The notes below the pieces were generated by a model that was not told where the DNA came from, did no database searches, and saw nothing but the letters and a program-made list of their open reading frames with translations. DNA of 64,000 bases from Eubacterium sp. MSJ-33 (GTDB taxonomy: Bacteria > Bacillota > Clostridia > Lachnospirales > Lachnospiraceae). Numbering within the stretch: position 1 is the first letter of the stretch; the number at the start of each line of letters is the position of its first letter. Made by a program: the position numbers and the translations under genes. Shown here piece by piece: positions 42,950 to 51,438 of this stretch. The stretch is taken from NCBI RefSeq assembly GCF_022174665.1, contig NZ_CP076562.1, positions 2,372,525 through 2,436,524 on the forward strand, read 5' to 3'.

Positions 42950-43580
42950 TTTTAAGAAGGAATACAAGGAATTTTATATGCCGAAGAACAAGCCGGAGAT
43001 AGTGAATGTTCCAAAGGCAAACTATATCGCAGTAAGAGGAAAAGGCAATCCGAATGAAAAGGATGGCGCGTATCAGCAGGCGATTGGCGTTTTATATGCA
43101 GTTGCGTATACACTTAAGATGAGTTACAAGACGGATTACAAAATAGAAGGATTCTTCGAATACGTTGTACCTCCGCTCGAAGGCTTTTGGTGGCAGGATG
43201 ATGTTGATGGAATTGATTACTCGAATAAGGATGCATTTAATTGGATTTCTGTGATAAGACTTCCGGATTTTATTACGAAGAAGGATTTTGACTGGGCGGT
43301 AGAAACCGCTACGAAAAAGAAGAAACTGGATTGTTCGTCGGCAGAGTTTATCACGATAGAAGAAGGCTTATGCGTTCAGATTATGCATTTCGGAGCATTT
43401 GATGATGAACCGGCGACTGTTGAAATCATGGATACATATTTGCAGGAAAATGGGTATGAAAATGATCTGTCAAAAGATAGATTGCATCATGAAATTTATC
43501 TTTCAGATGCAAGAAAAGTTGCTCCTGAAAAATGGAAAACGGTTATCCGGCATCCGATATCATTGTTAGGTACCAAGTGA
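42939..43580 (+). CDS. GyrI-like small-molecule-binding protein
   Basis: A 213-aa cytoplasmic protein of the GyrI-like/SRPBCC-cyclophane family. It begins FDFKKEYKEFYMPKNKPEIVNVPKANYIAVRGKGNPN, contains EGFFEYVVPPLEGFWW, and ends in ALMHFG-like VQIMHFGAFDDEPATVE and HHEIYLSDARKV. These proteins bind or hydrolyse aromatic or cationic small molecules and are often stand-alone relatives of drug-sensing regulator domains. It has no DNA-binding domain. The start is inside the DUF2809 gene. The 273 bp after it hold no gene I can support. Confidence 0.83.
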   Translation: MAFDFKKEYKEFYMPKNKPEIVNVPKANYIAVRGKGNPNEKDGAYQQAIGVLYAVAYTLKMSYKTDYKIEGFFEYVVPPLEGFWWQDDVDGIDYSNKDAFNWISVIRLPDFITKKDFDWAVETATKKKKLDCSSAEFITIEEGLCVQIMHFGAFDDEPATVEIMDTYLQENGYENDLSKDRLHHEIYLSDARKVAPEKWKTVIRHPISLLGTK

Positions 43581-43853
43581 TTAACCGGCAATTTCTGGCG
43601 TATCCAACAATATTTGGAAAATATATTAATCCACGAAATAAATACAAAACGCTGTCAAACGTTCTTGAAAAAGTCCTTGACATGTTCAGTTCGATTATGC
43701 TAGTCTACTACCAAAGCATAAGTTTCATATAGTAGCTTTTAGACAGTTACTTTCTACGAATAGTCAAATTATTTATTCTTGAACATTCATGCTTTTAAAT
43801 TCAATTCATTTAATTTAAGATGCAGGGGTATTCAAGGAAGATAGTTTAAGATT

Positions 43854-44252
43854 ATGTTTGCAGAAGATATCCTGAAGAACTTTTTGCTGGAACGCGGAGA
43901 GGATGTGCAGAAAAGTGTGATGTTTGATCTGACATACGAAAAGCAGATGGAGAATGCAAAGCGTGAATGGTATAACGATGGCGTGGAAGAAGGCCGTGCG
44001 GAAGGGTATTCATCTGGAATCGCAGAAGGGCGTGCATCTGGAATCGCAGAAGGGACAGTCCGTTATTTAGTTGCTTCCGTTGTAAAAAAGGTGCAGAAGA
44101 ATAAAACACTTGATCAAATTGCAGATGAACTTGAAGAATCTGTCGAAGATATCCATCCCATCTACGATATTGTGAAGAAGCATGCTCCGGAATACGATGC
44201 GGACACAATTACTACGGAAGTGCTGGAAGCACGGGAAAATGAAAAAGTATAA
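43854..44252 (+). pseudogene. C-terminal remnant of an Rpn/PD-(D/E)XK nuclease-family transposase-like protein
   Basis: About 132 codons match only the tail of Rpn-type recombination-promoting nucleases: a helical part, charged in-frame repeats (EEGRAEGYSSGIAEGRASGIAEG split by Ala-Ser), then NKTLDQIADELEESVEDI and YDIVKKHAPEYD. The catalytic N-terminal two-thirds is missing. The preceding 270 bases do not supply it. The GIAEGRAS duplication is a 24-base tandem repeat. A terminator follows at 44265. A second remnant of the same family lies at 58050-58220. Confidence 0.7.
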
Positions 44253-44264
44253 TTGTTAGTAAAT

Positions 44265-44304
44265 AAAGGCAGGATAGCTGATAGAAAGTCAATTGTCCTG
44301 CTTT
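44265..44304 (+). terminator. Terminator after the Rpn remnant
   Basis: AAAGGCAGGA (44265) pairs with TCCTGCTTT (44296) with one bulged G, and a short T-rich tail follows. Confidence 0.6.
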
Positions 44305-44354
44305 ACATATATAACAGGCATTTTGTTGTTTGAAACTCAATAAGGGGCATAAAA

Positions 44355-44966
44355 GTGAGACATTTTATAGATTTTATAAAAAGTAAAAAACAAATGAAAC
44401 CGGAGTTATTCAGTATTTCATGTGAATATGATGGTTATGATTTAGTTTTTGAGGAAGGAACTATAGATGCAAAACTTTACGAATCATTCAATGAGATAAT
44501 TACGGACAGGCGATATGACATAAATACTCTGCCGGAGTATCATGTGCTGCTTGACCGTAAAGATGAGGAACATTTCAATACTTTCTATGACTGTTGGATA
44601 AGAGAATTGGAGAAAAATGGTTTTGCTTTTTTATTGGACAATACCATCGGAATAGATAGCTTTGTAAAAGGAATTAATAGAATTTTGTTGAGTATTGGTT
44701 CAGGAAAACAATTGAATGCGGAGAGGGTAAATTCTGAATATCGACGTGAAGTTATAAATTATTCTTTGTCGGGAAAAGAGATTACATCTGAAATAAACTA
44801 CGATATACTGGAAGCAAATATCGTTGCCAAAGAACTTCGGGAAATTGGATATGAATTGATTTGCCTGTTTAATGGCTTTGATAATAACATAAAGACAATT
44901 ATCAGGATAGATAGAATAACTGAGTTGAAAGAGATTGAGGCGAAGATAAAGCATGGGGTGGATTAG
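44355..44966 (+). CDS. Hypothetical protein
   Basis: A 203-aa soluble protein that I do not recognise. It starts with GTG at 44355, 7 bases after AAGGGG. It is charged, rich in Ile, Asn and Glu, with no Cys motif or TM segment apart from one early Cys, and ends in alternating charged helices (ITELKEIEAKIKHGVD). The base composition is AT-richer than the flanking metabolic genes, as for the neighbouring accessory genes. It is probably monocistronic. It could be an immunity-type protein of a polymorphic toxin locus, but no toxin is present. Confidence 0.6.
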   Translation: MRHFIDFIKSKKQMKPELFSISCEYDGYDLVFEEGTIDAKLYESFNEIITDRRYDINTLPEYHVLLDRKDEEHFNTFYDCWIRELEKNGFAFLLDNTIGIDSFVKGINRILLSIGSGKQLNAERVNSEYRREVINYSLSGKEITSEINYDILEANIVAKELREIGYELICLFNGFDNNIKTIIRIDRITELKEIEAKIKHGVD

Positions 44967-45015
44967 CTGCCAAGGATTACGAGAAAATTATAAGTAAAAT
45001 CAAGGGGAGGATACC

Positions 45016-45471
45016 ATGAAAATAGAGTATAGAAGACTGACAGAGAAAGAACTGAACACTTTTATTGATATGCGGATAAAGCAACTAAGAGAAGAAGGTG
45101 CCAAGGAGAATATTGATTTGGCACCTGCATTAAAGCAGTATTATATACGCCATATGGGAGATGGAACTTTTGTGTCATGGCTTGCTTTTGACGGGGATAA
45201 GATTATTGGAACGAGTGGGATGTCCTTTGTAGAGAAACCACCTTATTTTGGATGCCCGAGTGGAAAGATAGGGTTACTATCCAGCATGTTTACTAATCCG
45301 GACTATCGAAGAAAGGGTATCGCAAAAGAACTTTTGACGCGTGTTGTTCATGATGCGAAAGAATATGGCTGTGGAACAGTACAGATCACGGCGTCAGATA
45401 TGGGCGTTAAGTTATATTCGAACTTTGGATTTGTTCCGAATAAAAATTTTATGCAATATAAACTTTCGTGA
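45016..45471 (+). CDS. GNAT-family N-acetyltransferase
   Basis: A 151-aa enzyme. LLSSMFTNPDYRRKGIAKELLTRVVHDAKEYG holds strand 4 and the pyrophosphate-binding (R/Q)xxGx(G/A) loop for acetyl-CoA, and LYSNFGFVPNKNFMQY the C-terminal fold end. GGGGAGG precedes the start. The substrate is unknown. Relatives acetylate amino acids, peptides or small amines. It stands between unknown genes. Confidence 0.88.
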   Translation: MKIEYRRLTEKELNTFIDMRIKQLREEGAKENIDLAPALKQYYIRHMGDGTFVSWLAFDGDKIIGTSGMSFVEKPPYFGCPSGKIGLLSSMFTNPDYRRKGIAKELLTRVVHDAKEYGCGTVQITASDMGVKLYSNFGFVPNKNFMQYKLS

Positions 45472-45546
45472 TTCTAAACATTGTCAGTGAAAGTACAGAA
45501 AAACATATGGGTGTTAGGTGAAACCGCTCATTAGGAAAGGATTATC

Positions 45547-46035
45547 ATGGATAAAACGATAAATGATTTTATTAATCTTTGGGTCGGAAAACGACTTGAA
45601 GGGCTTAACTGCATATGTGAAATGCTGGATTTCTGTTTCAGCGATAATCTCGTATTGCATGGACTGGGATTGACTAGAATTTTTCTTAATGATGATTTGA
45701 TAATAACAACGATGGATTACAATTCTTGGGATCAAGAAGAGAGCAAACATAATGATGAATGGTTCAATACAGATAAGTTTCGGAATCAGATAATTGGCGG
45801 AAAAGTCACAAACATATCCATTAGTAAATCCAATGATTTGTTCGTTGAAATGGATAACGGTGTGAGAATAGAATGCTATATTTCCAATGCTTATCCGCAT
45901 TATGAAGAGGAATGTGAACAATGGCTTTTATTTGAACATACAGAGGATCATTCAGGAAGAAGATTGACTGCATATAATAAAAGGCTGGAGAGTAACATTG
46001 GAAATAGCAGAGGGGACAAAGATGTGGTGGTATGA
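45547..46035 (+). CDS. Hypothetical protein, first of an overlapping pair
   Basis: A 162-aa soluble acidic protein without recognised motif. AGGAAAGG precedes its ATG. The sequence has repeated beta-strand-like stretches (NLVLHGLGLTRIFLNDDLIITTMDY, DLFVEMDNGVRIECYIS) and ends EQWLLFEHTEDHSGRR. Its 3' end overlaps the next ORF by 14 bases, implying co-translation. Small acidic pairs of this sort occur in immunity-gene clusters. That is a guess. Confidence 0.6.
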   Translation: MDKTINDFINLWVGKRLEGLNCICEMLDFCFSDNLVLHGLGLTRIFLNDDLIITTMDYNSWDQEESKHNDEWFNTDKFRNQIIGGKVTNISISKSNDLFVEMDNGVRIECYISNAYPHYEEECEQWLLFEHTEDHSGRRLTAYNKRLESNIGNSRGDKDVVV

Positions 46036-46399
46036 AGATGTATCAAGAGCTGATTTTGAAGCGGTTAAAGATACGATAGAGCAAATTATGCTTCAATTAG
46101 GTGCTTCAAAATACGAAATCCGTTTAACTTATGAGGTTAAAACAACAAGCTGTTCAGATGATTTTGAAGAAATGCATCGTTCTGAGCGATCAGTATTTAC
46201 ATATAAAGGATTATTTTTCAGAGTGGATGAAGCCCTTTTTAGTAAAAAGCCCTTTATTGTAATAGAATGTGGGGATCTGGATGAGCTAATGAACAATATT
46301 ATGGATGATGCAGAGCCTTTTCCATATGATTTATCCTATGAAGAATTGTGTGACGAGGTGAAGTATTCTTTGGGAATCGAACCATATCCTCAAGAGTAA
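46022..46399 (+). CDS. Hypothetical protein, second of an overlapping pair
   Basis: A 125-aa soluble acidic protein starting with the ATG at 46022, six bases after GAGGGG. An upstream in-frame TTG at 45998 is possible. It contains ASKYEIRLTYEVKTT, a beta-hairpin-like SVFTYKGLFFRVDEALF and KPFIVIECGDLDELMNN. I cannot assign a family. It is coupled to 45547 by overlap. Confidence 0.6.
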   Translation: MWWYEDVSRADFEAVKDTIEQIMLQLGASKYEIRLTYEVKTTSCSDDFEEMHRSERSVFTYKGLFFRVDEALFSKKPFIVIECGDLDELMNNIMDDAEPFPYDLSYEELCDEVKYSLGIEPYPQE

Positions 46400-46515
46400 A
46401 AGTTTATTATTTCTAATAGGCGTGACTTGAGGTTTGGTACACAGCTGATCAGATAAGAAAAACACAATAAATATAGCTAAGGTAAAACAAAAATCAGCAT
46501 TTGGAGGAATGAGAA

Positions 46516-47226
46516 ATGAAATCGACGATGCGAAAAGTGATTGGTATTATGCCACTTTATGATGATGAAAAAGAAAGCTACTGGATGCTGCCCGGATATA
46601 TGAAAATGTTGGAGGCGGAAAATGCGATTCCTATGATGCTCCCTCTTACAGCAAATGAGAAGGAACTTGATTATTTTCTCGAAATATGTGGTGGATTTTT
46701 GCTGACTGGTGGACATGATGTGTCCCCGTCTGTGTATCATGAAAAAAAGAAATCGTGGTGTGGTTCCTGTTGCGAACTACGGGATGAAATGGAACAATAT
46801 ATCTTAACAGGAGCCGTAGAGAGGGATAAATCTGTTTTGGGTATATGTCGAGGTATCCAGTTTATGAATGCCTGCTATGGTGGAACTTTGTATCAGGATT
46901 TGGCAACAGAGCATACCAGTTGTATTGACCATCATATGAAACCGCCATATGACAGGGTGGCACATCAGGTTACACTGCAAAAGGATACATTGCTCTATAA
47001 CATTTTAGGTAAGGAACAAATAGGAGTAAACAGTTATCACCATCAAGCAATCAGAGAACTGGCACTCGATTTTCAGGCGATGGCATTTTCGGAAGATGGT
47101 TTGATTGAAAGTATCTATATGCCATCGAATAAGTTTATAGTGGGCGTACAATGGCATCCCGAATTTTCCTATGCAGTAGATGAAAACAGCAGGAACATAG
47201 TAAATGCGTTTGTTGGTTCCGTCTGA
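46516..47226 (+). CDS. Class I glutamine amidotransferase, gamma-glutamyl-GABA hydrolase-like (peptidase C26)
   Basis: A 236-aa hydrolase. The nucleophilic Cys lies in VLGICRGIQFMNACYGGTLYQDL, the catalytic His in VGVQWHPEF, and GGFLLTGGHDVSP forms the oxyanion region. The PuuD family hydrolyses gamma-glutamyl amides, as in putrescine catabolism. No other puu genes are present, so the substrate may be another gamma-glutamyl compound. GGAGGAATGAG precedes the start. Confidence 0.88.
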   Translation: MKSTMRKVIGIMPLYDDEKESYWMLPGYMKMLEAENAIPMMLPLTANEKELDYFLEICGGFLLTGGHDVSPSVYHEKKKSWCGSCCELRDEMEQYILTGAVERDKSVLGICRGIQFMNACYGGTLYQDLATEHTSCIDHHMKPPYDRVAHQVTLQKDTLLYNILGKEQIGVNSYHHQAIRELALDFQAMAFSEDGLIESIYMPSNKFIVGVQWHPEFSYAVDENSRNIVNAFVGSV

Positions 47227-47265
47227 AAATTTCGGGGGAATGTATATTATGGGGGTGAATTACAG

Positions 47266-48024
47266 ATGAAACCATATCATTTGATTCTGGATTTTACACA
47301 CGTATACGATGATGAAATCTGTGCGGACCGAGAGCAATTTTCGTGGATTGACTGCTCGGATATTGAAGGCAGCGACCTGTATTGTTCGCCACAGGCAGAG
47401 CGGGAGATCCGCAGGAGAATAGAGCCGTATGGAGTGCATGGAATCCATTTTGTGGATTCTGGCAATTATCATTATGTTACAAAGATATTTACGGATCAAA
47501 TTCATAGGCCATTTTCTTTGATTGTTTTCGATCATCATACAGATATGCAGCAACCGTTAATGGAAGGAATGATGAGCTGTGGCGATTGGGCGGGAATGGT
47601 TCTTGATCAGAATCCGGCATTGCAACAATTTATTTTGATCGGGCCGGCGGAAGACGATATAAAACAAATTCGTACGAAGCATCTGGATAAACTCATAACT
47701 TTTTCCGCAGAGGAAATCCGTAAAGGAGAAGGTGTGGAACGGTTAAAACGGATTCACGGCGGTGTACCGTTGTACATTTCAATCGACAAGGATGTGCTTT
47801 CTGAACAATACAGTGAAACAAATTGGAATCAAGGCGAACTGACGCTGGGGATGCTTGAACATATGCTTCAATATTTTCTGGAGCGGGCACCCGTATATGG
47901 TATAGATATTTGCGGGGAATGCTCTACGGCGATTGCCCTGCCGGAATATTTTCAGGCAGAGGGTGTAAATGGTAAGACAAATGTAGAGCTGTTTCGATTT
48001 TTGCGTAGTTATTGTTGTAGTTGA
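47266..48024 (+). CDS. Arginase/ureohydrolase-fold protein (UPF0489-like)
   Basis: A 252-aa protein. FDHHTDMQQP and YISIDKDVLSEQYSETNW correspond to the DxHxD and SxDxDxxDP metal-binding motifs of the arginase fold. A further Asp-rich loop near the start (IDCSD) does not fit arginase itself. The C-terminus ends in paired cysteines (YCCS). It is likely a Mn-dependent hydrolase of unknown substrate, downstream of the amidotransferase and upstream of a U32-like gene. Confidence 0.75.
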   Translation: MKPYHLILDFTHVYDDEICADREQFSWIDCSDIEGSDLYCSPQAEREIRRRIEPYGVHGIHFVDSGNYHYVTKIFTDQIHRPFSLIVFDHHTDMQQPLMEGMMSCGDWAGMVLDQNPALQQFILIGPAEDDIKQIRTKHLDKLITFSAEEIRKGEGVERLKRIHGGVPLYISIDKDVLSEQYSETNWNQGELTLGMLEHMLQYFLERAPVYGIDICGECSTAIALPEYFQAEGVNGKTNVELFRFLRSYCCS

Positions 48025-48102
48025 GCTGGATACAAATGTGCGAAATACAAGAGCAAGAAATTTGTACCAGAGGTTAGGGTATGAAGGGATAGGAAACGAT
48101 AA

Positions 48103-49014
48103 ATGAAGCAAAAAACACAGAAAACGGCATATTACCACCTTCCGGGGTTATTTGAATTCTATGAGTTGTATGAATTATTTCTGCCGTTATTCCGTGAGCA
48201 TCGGGAATACTTTTATGATTGGTGTGAGATTGGCTCCATCTATGGGGCACCGGCAGATTGTATCTGGGGTGGCGGACGGATCGGAGACGGAGATCACAGT
48301 GCGCAGGAAGTGTTGCATCTGATGCAGGAATATGGTATTTCGGCGAGGCTGACATTCAGTAATTCGTTGCTGCAGGAAGAACACTTATCTGACAAGAAAT
48401 GCAACATACTTTGCACGTTATTTGAAAAAGGTGGAACAGTGCAAAATGGAGTGATTGTGCATTCGGATTTATTACTGTCGTATCTGAAGAGGCAGTATCC
48501 GGGATTGTATCTTGTCTCATCAACCACGAAGGTTCTGACGGAGTTTGAACAGTTCCGGGATGAGTTAAAGCGGGATGAGTTTCAGTATGTAGTGCCGGAT
48601 TTTCGGTTGAATAAACATTTTGAAGATCTGCATACGTTGACGGATGAGCAAAAGGCGAAGGTTGAGTTTTTGTGCAATGAATGTTGTTGGTTTGGGTGCA
48701 AAGACAGGAAAGTATGTTATGAGGATGTGAGCCGGAAAGCACTTGGCATAAAAGCACCGGATCATAGATGCATGGCACCAGAATCGGAACAGGGATATCG
48801 GTTTTCAAAGGCAATGTTGAATCCGGGGTTTATTGGAGTCGATGCGATAAAAGACGTCTATCTGCCGATGGGATTTTCCAATTTCAAGATTGAAGGACGC
48901 GGATTGGGAAGTGCATTGGTGTTGGAATTCCTGCTTTATTATATGACGAAGCCGGAGTATCAGATGCATGTGAGGGAAGCGATTTATCTGGATAATATGT
49001 TGGATCTGTTCTGA
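48103..49014 (+). CDS. U32-peptidase-like TIM-barrel protein with a four-Cys motif
   Basis: A 303-aa protein. MGFSNFKIEGRG matches the FKIEGR signature of U32 family proteins and EYGISARLTFSNSLL resembles their barrel strands. CNECCWFGCKDRKVC (about residues 195-209) could bind an iron-sulfur cluster, as in UbiU/UbiV and TrhP-type U32 relatives. It lacks the accessory C-terminal domain of RNA-modifying members. The start follows GGAAACGATAA. The function is unknown. Confidence 0.6.
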   Translation: MKQKTQKTAYYHLPGLFEFYELYELFLPLFREHREYFYDWCEIGSIYGAPADCIWGGGRIGDGDHSAQEVLHLMQEYGISARLTFSNSLLQEEHLSDKKCNILCTLFEKGGTVQNGVIVHSDLLLSYLKRQYPGLYLVSSTTKVLTEFEQFRDELKRDEFQYVVPDFRLNKHFEDLHTLTDEQKAKVEFLCNECCWFGCKDRKVCYEDVSRKALGIKAPDHRCMAPESEQGYRFSKAMLNPGFIGVDAIKDVYLPMGFSNFKIEGRGLGSALVLEFLLYYMTKPEYQMHVREAIYLDNMLDLF

Positions 49015-49060
49015 GGAGAAATGCGGAATAGAAGTTTCTGCATTATAAGGAGAAGCAAAT

Positions 49061-49174
49061 ATGAAATTAAGAAATATACTTATTGTCGTGAAAGACATAG
49101 AGCGTGCAAGAAAATATTATCACGACTTATTTGGACTGGATATGCTATTATTATGTTACTCCAATAGAAGTTAG
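49061..49174 (+). pseudogene. N-terminal remnant of a glyoxalase/VOC-family gene
   Basis: MKLRNILIVVKDIERARKYYHDLFGLDM is the usual first strand and helix of VOC proteins, here split by my quoting limit only at the end. It is followed by LLLCYSNRS and a stop after 37 codons. The rest of the roughly 125-codon gene is absent before the flavodoxin at 49201, so an internal deletion is likely. AAGGAGAAGC precedes the ATG, so the short peptide may still be made. Confidence 0.7.
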
Positions 49175-49200
49175 CAGGAAATGAAGGGAGATAATGAAGG

Positions 49201-49698
49201 ATGACATCAAATAATTATTCGATAATTTTCAGCAGCGTAACCGGTAATACAAAGAAACTTGCAGACACAATCCATGAAACGCTGCCTCAGGATATGTGTG
49301 ATTATTTTGGCGGGAATGAATTACAGGTACCGGAATCTGATTTGCTGTATATCGGTTTTTGGACGGACAAAGGAAACGCAGACAATAAGACATTAGAATT
49401 GTTATCGAAACTAAAAAATAAGAAGATTTTTTTGTTTGGAACAGCCGGCTTTGGTGGAAGCGACACATATTTTAACAAAATTCTTGAGCAGGTCAGACGA
49501 TCTATTGATTCCAGCAATGAGGTTATCGGAGCGTATATGTGTCAGGGAAAGATGCCGCAGTCTGTGCACGACCGTTATATCAAAATGAAAGAGAATCCGG
49601 AACATCCGGCGAATCTTGATATGCTGATTGAGAATTTTGATCGCGCTTTATCCCACCCGGATGCGGATGATCTGGAAAGATTAAAAAAGACATTATGA
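49201..49698 (+). CDS. Flavodoxin-family protein, BilS-like
   Basis: A 165-aa flavodoxin. SSVTGNTKKLADTI is the phosphate-binding loop for FMN near the N-terminus. FWTDKGNADNKTLELLSKLKNKKIFLFGTAGFGGSDTYF and CQGKMPQSVHDRYIKM follow. The last two blocks recall the BilS flavodoxins that accompany the gut bilirubin reductase BilR. No bilR-like Old Yellow Enzyme gene is present in this window, so the electron-transfer partner is unknown. Assigned to the flavodoxin fold with good confidence, to BilS only tentatively. Confidence 0.8.
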   Translation: MTSNNYSIIFSSVTGNTKKLADTIHETLPQDMCDYFGGNELQVPESDLLYIGFWTDKGNADNKTLELLSKLKNKKIFLFGTAGFGGSDTYFNKILEQVRRSIDSSNEVIGAYMCQGKMPQSVHDRYIKMKENPEHPANLDMLIENFDRALSHPDADDLERLKKTL

Positions 49699-49729
49699 AC
49701 AGACCGGGAAAGTTCAGGAGGGAACTACA

Positions 49730-51061
49730 ATGTCAAAAGATGAATATTTAATCACAGATGCGCCTCTGAAAGCGTTAACCGTATTTGCAATGCCTATGAT
49801 TCTCGGCAGCTTCTTTCAGCAGGTATATAATATGGCTGATTCCATAATCGTCGGTCAGTTTGTTGGTTCTTCCGCGCTTGCGGCTGTTGGTGCCTGTGCA
49901 GCACTTACCAATGTTTTTATTTGTGTGGCATTGGGTGCCGGTGTGGGTGCCGGTGTGCTTGTAAGCCGTTATTTTGGTGCCAGAAATTATGGAAAAATGA
50001 AAACAATAGTATCAACTTCATTGATCAGTTTTCTAAGCTTGAGCATACTTCTGAGTGTCCTTGGATTTTGCTTTTCCGATTTGATGATGCGGTTATTACA
50101 CACACCATCGGATATACTGGATGATGCGGTGCTGTATCTGCGGGTCTATTTTATGGGATTTCCGTTTCTGTTTATGTATAACATTTTATCAACCATGTTT
50201 ACTTCCATCGGGGAGTCGAAGATTCCGTTGGTGCTTCTGATCGTTTCGTCGATATTGAATATTCTTATGGATCTCTGGATGGTGGCCGGCATGGGGCTGG
50301 GCGTGTTCGGTGCAGCCCTTGCGACTCTTATTGCACAAGGAATCTCCGCAGTGCTGTCCTTCCTGATTTTTATTTATCGGATGCGGCAGTATCAGAGCCC
50401 TTTTCGCTGGTTTGAACGGCAGGAACTGCATTCCATGCTTCGGATTGCCGTTCCTTCAGTTCTCCAGCAGTCCACCGTGTCGATCGGTATGATGATTGTA
50501 CAGGCAGTTGTGAATCCGTTCGGTACGCAGGCACTTGCCGGTTATGCTGCGACGATGAGGGTAGAAAATGTTTTTTCTCTGATATTCGTATCTATTGGAA
50601 ATGCGGTGTCACCATACGTTTCACAAAATCTTGGTGCGAAGAAACCACAGCGTATCAAGAAGGGCTATCATGCTGCATTGGTGTTGGATGTGAGTTTTGC
50701 AATCCTTGCTTTTGTCGTTATTGAAACACTGCATACGCAGATTTCTTCGTTGTTCCTTGGGAAAGACGGAACTGCTTTTGCATATCAGGTATCCGGGGAT
50801 TATATGAGCTGGCTTGGGTATTTTTTCATCTTCATGGGTATCAAGATGGCGACAGATGGAGTCCTTCGGGGACTTGGAATCATGCGGCCGTTTCTGGTTG
50901 CAAATATGGTAAATCTGGCAATCCGTCTGGCGGTTGCTCTGATTTGTGCACCGAGGTTTGGAATCGCATTTGTCTGGCTTGCCGTACCGGCCGGCTGGCT
51001 TGCAAACTTTCTGATCTCCTATGTGGCGCTCAGAAAATCATGGCCGGAGATCCTACGCTGA
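49730..51061 (+). CDS. MATE-family efflux transporter
   Basis: A 443-aa cation-coupled multidrug/toxin exporter with 12 predicted TM helices in two homologous halves. MPMILGSFFQQVYNMADSIIVGQFVGSSALAAVG is the first MatE repeat and AVPSVLQQSTVSIGMMIVQ the second. GGAGGGAAC precedes the start, 31 bases after the flavodoxin, so both may be co-transcribed. The substrate is unknown. Confidence 0.92.
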   Translation: MSKDEYLITDAPLKALTVFAMPMILGSFFQQVYNMADSIIVGQFVGSSALAAVGACAALTNVFICVALGAGVGAGVLVSRYFGARNYGKMKTIVSTSLISFLSLSILLSVLGFCFSDLMMRLLHTPSDILDDAVLYLRVYFMGFPFLFMYNILSTMFTSIGESKIPLVLLIVSSILNILMDLWMVAGMGLGVFGAALATLIAQGISAVLSFLIFIYRMRQYQSPFRWFERQELHSMLRIAVPSVLQQSTVSIGMMIVQAVVNPFGTQALAGYAATMRVENVFSLIFVSIGNAVSPYVSQNLGAKKPQRIKKGYHAALVLDVSFAILAFVVIETLHTQISSLFLGKDGTAFAYQVSGDYMSWLGYFFIFMGIKMATDGVLRGLGIMRPFLVANMVNLAIRLAVALICAPRFGIAFVWLAVPAGWLANFLISYVALRKSWPEILR

Positions 51062-51438
51062 ATAAATACAGTGTGCGTTCGCTCCGATGCTTAAGGCGGA
51101 AAATGGCGTTTCTGGTTCCGACATTGCTTGGGTATATCGATAAGACAAAAAAACAGATGATTATAAATGAAGCTCGGGATGTCTGGGGTGCTTCGCAGGC
51201 AGCCTTGACAGAATGCTACGGATTGCACCCGGAAAGCTTTGAGGCTTCCTGTAAGTTTACTTCGTCCATAGGTGGAAGGACCGTGAAAAATCTGGGAAGA
51301 ATATCGAACGGTGCCCTTGGAGCTTTGCAGAAAGATCCGGACGATACGGTGGAAGCGGGAACATCCAGCCGCAGAATTGCCTGCCATCCAGGGAATAATA
51401 AACGATCGGATGGCAGCACGGAGAATAATTCGCCTGTA
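51062..51438 (+). other. Unassigned 377-bp stretch between MATE and AraC genes
   Basis: The frame continues open in the + direction and encodes protein-like text (KMAFLVPTLLGYIDKTKKQM, then NEARDVWGASQAALTECYG), but there is no start with a ribosome binding site. It runs on antisense through the AraC gene, so no stop supports a real gene end. It may be a gene remnant. I cannot name it, and see no terminator. Confidence 0.35.

Noticed and set aside
43532..43732. 66-codon ORF after the GyrI-like gene
   Set aside because: It begins within that gene in another frame and has no ribosome site; weak protein-like character only.
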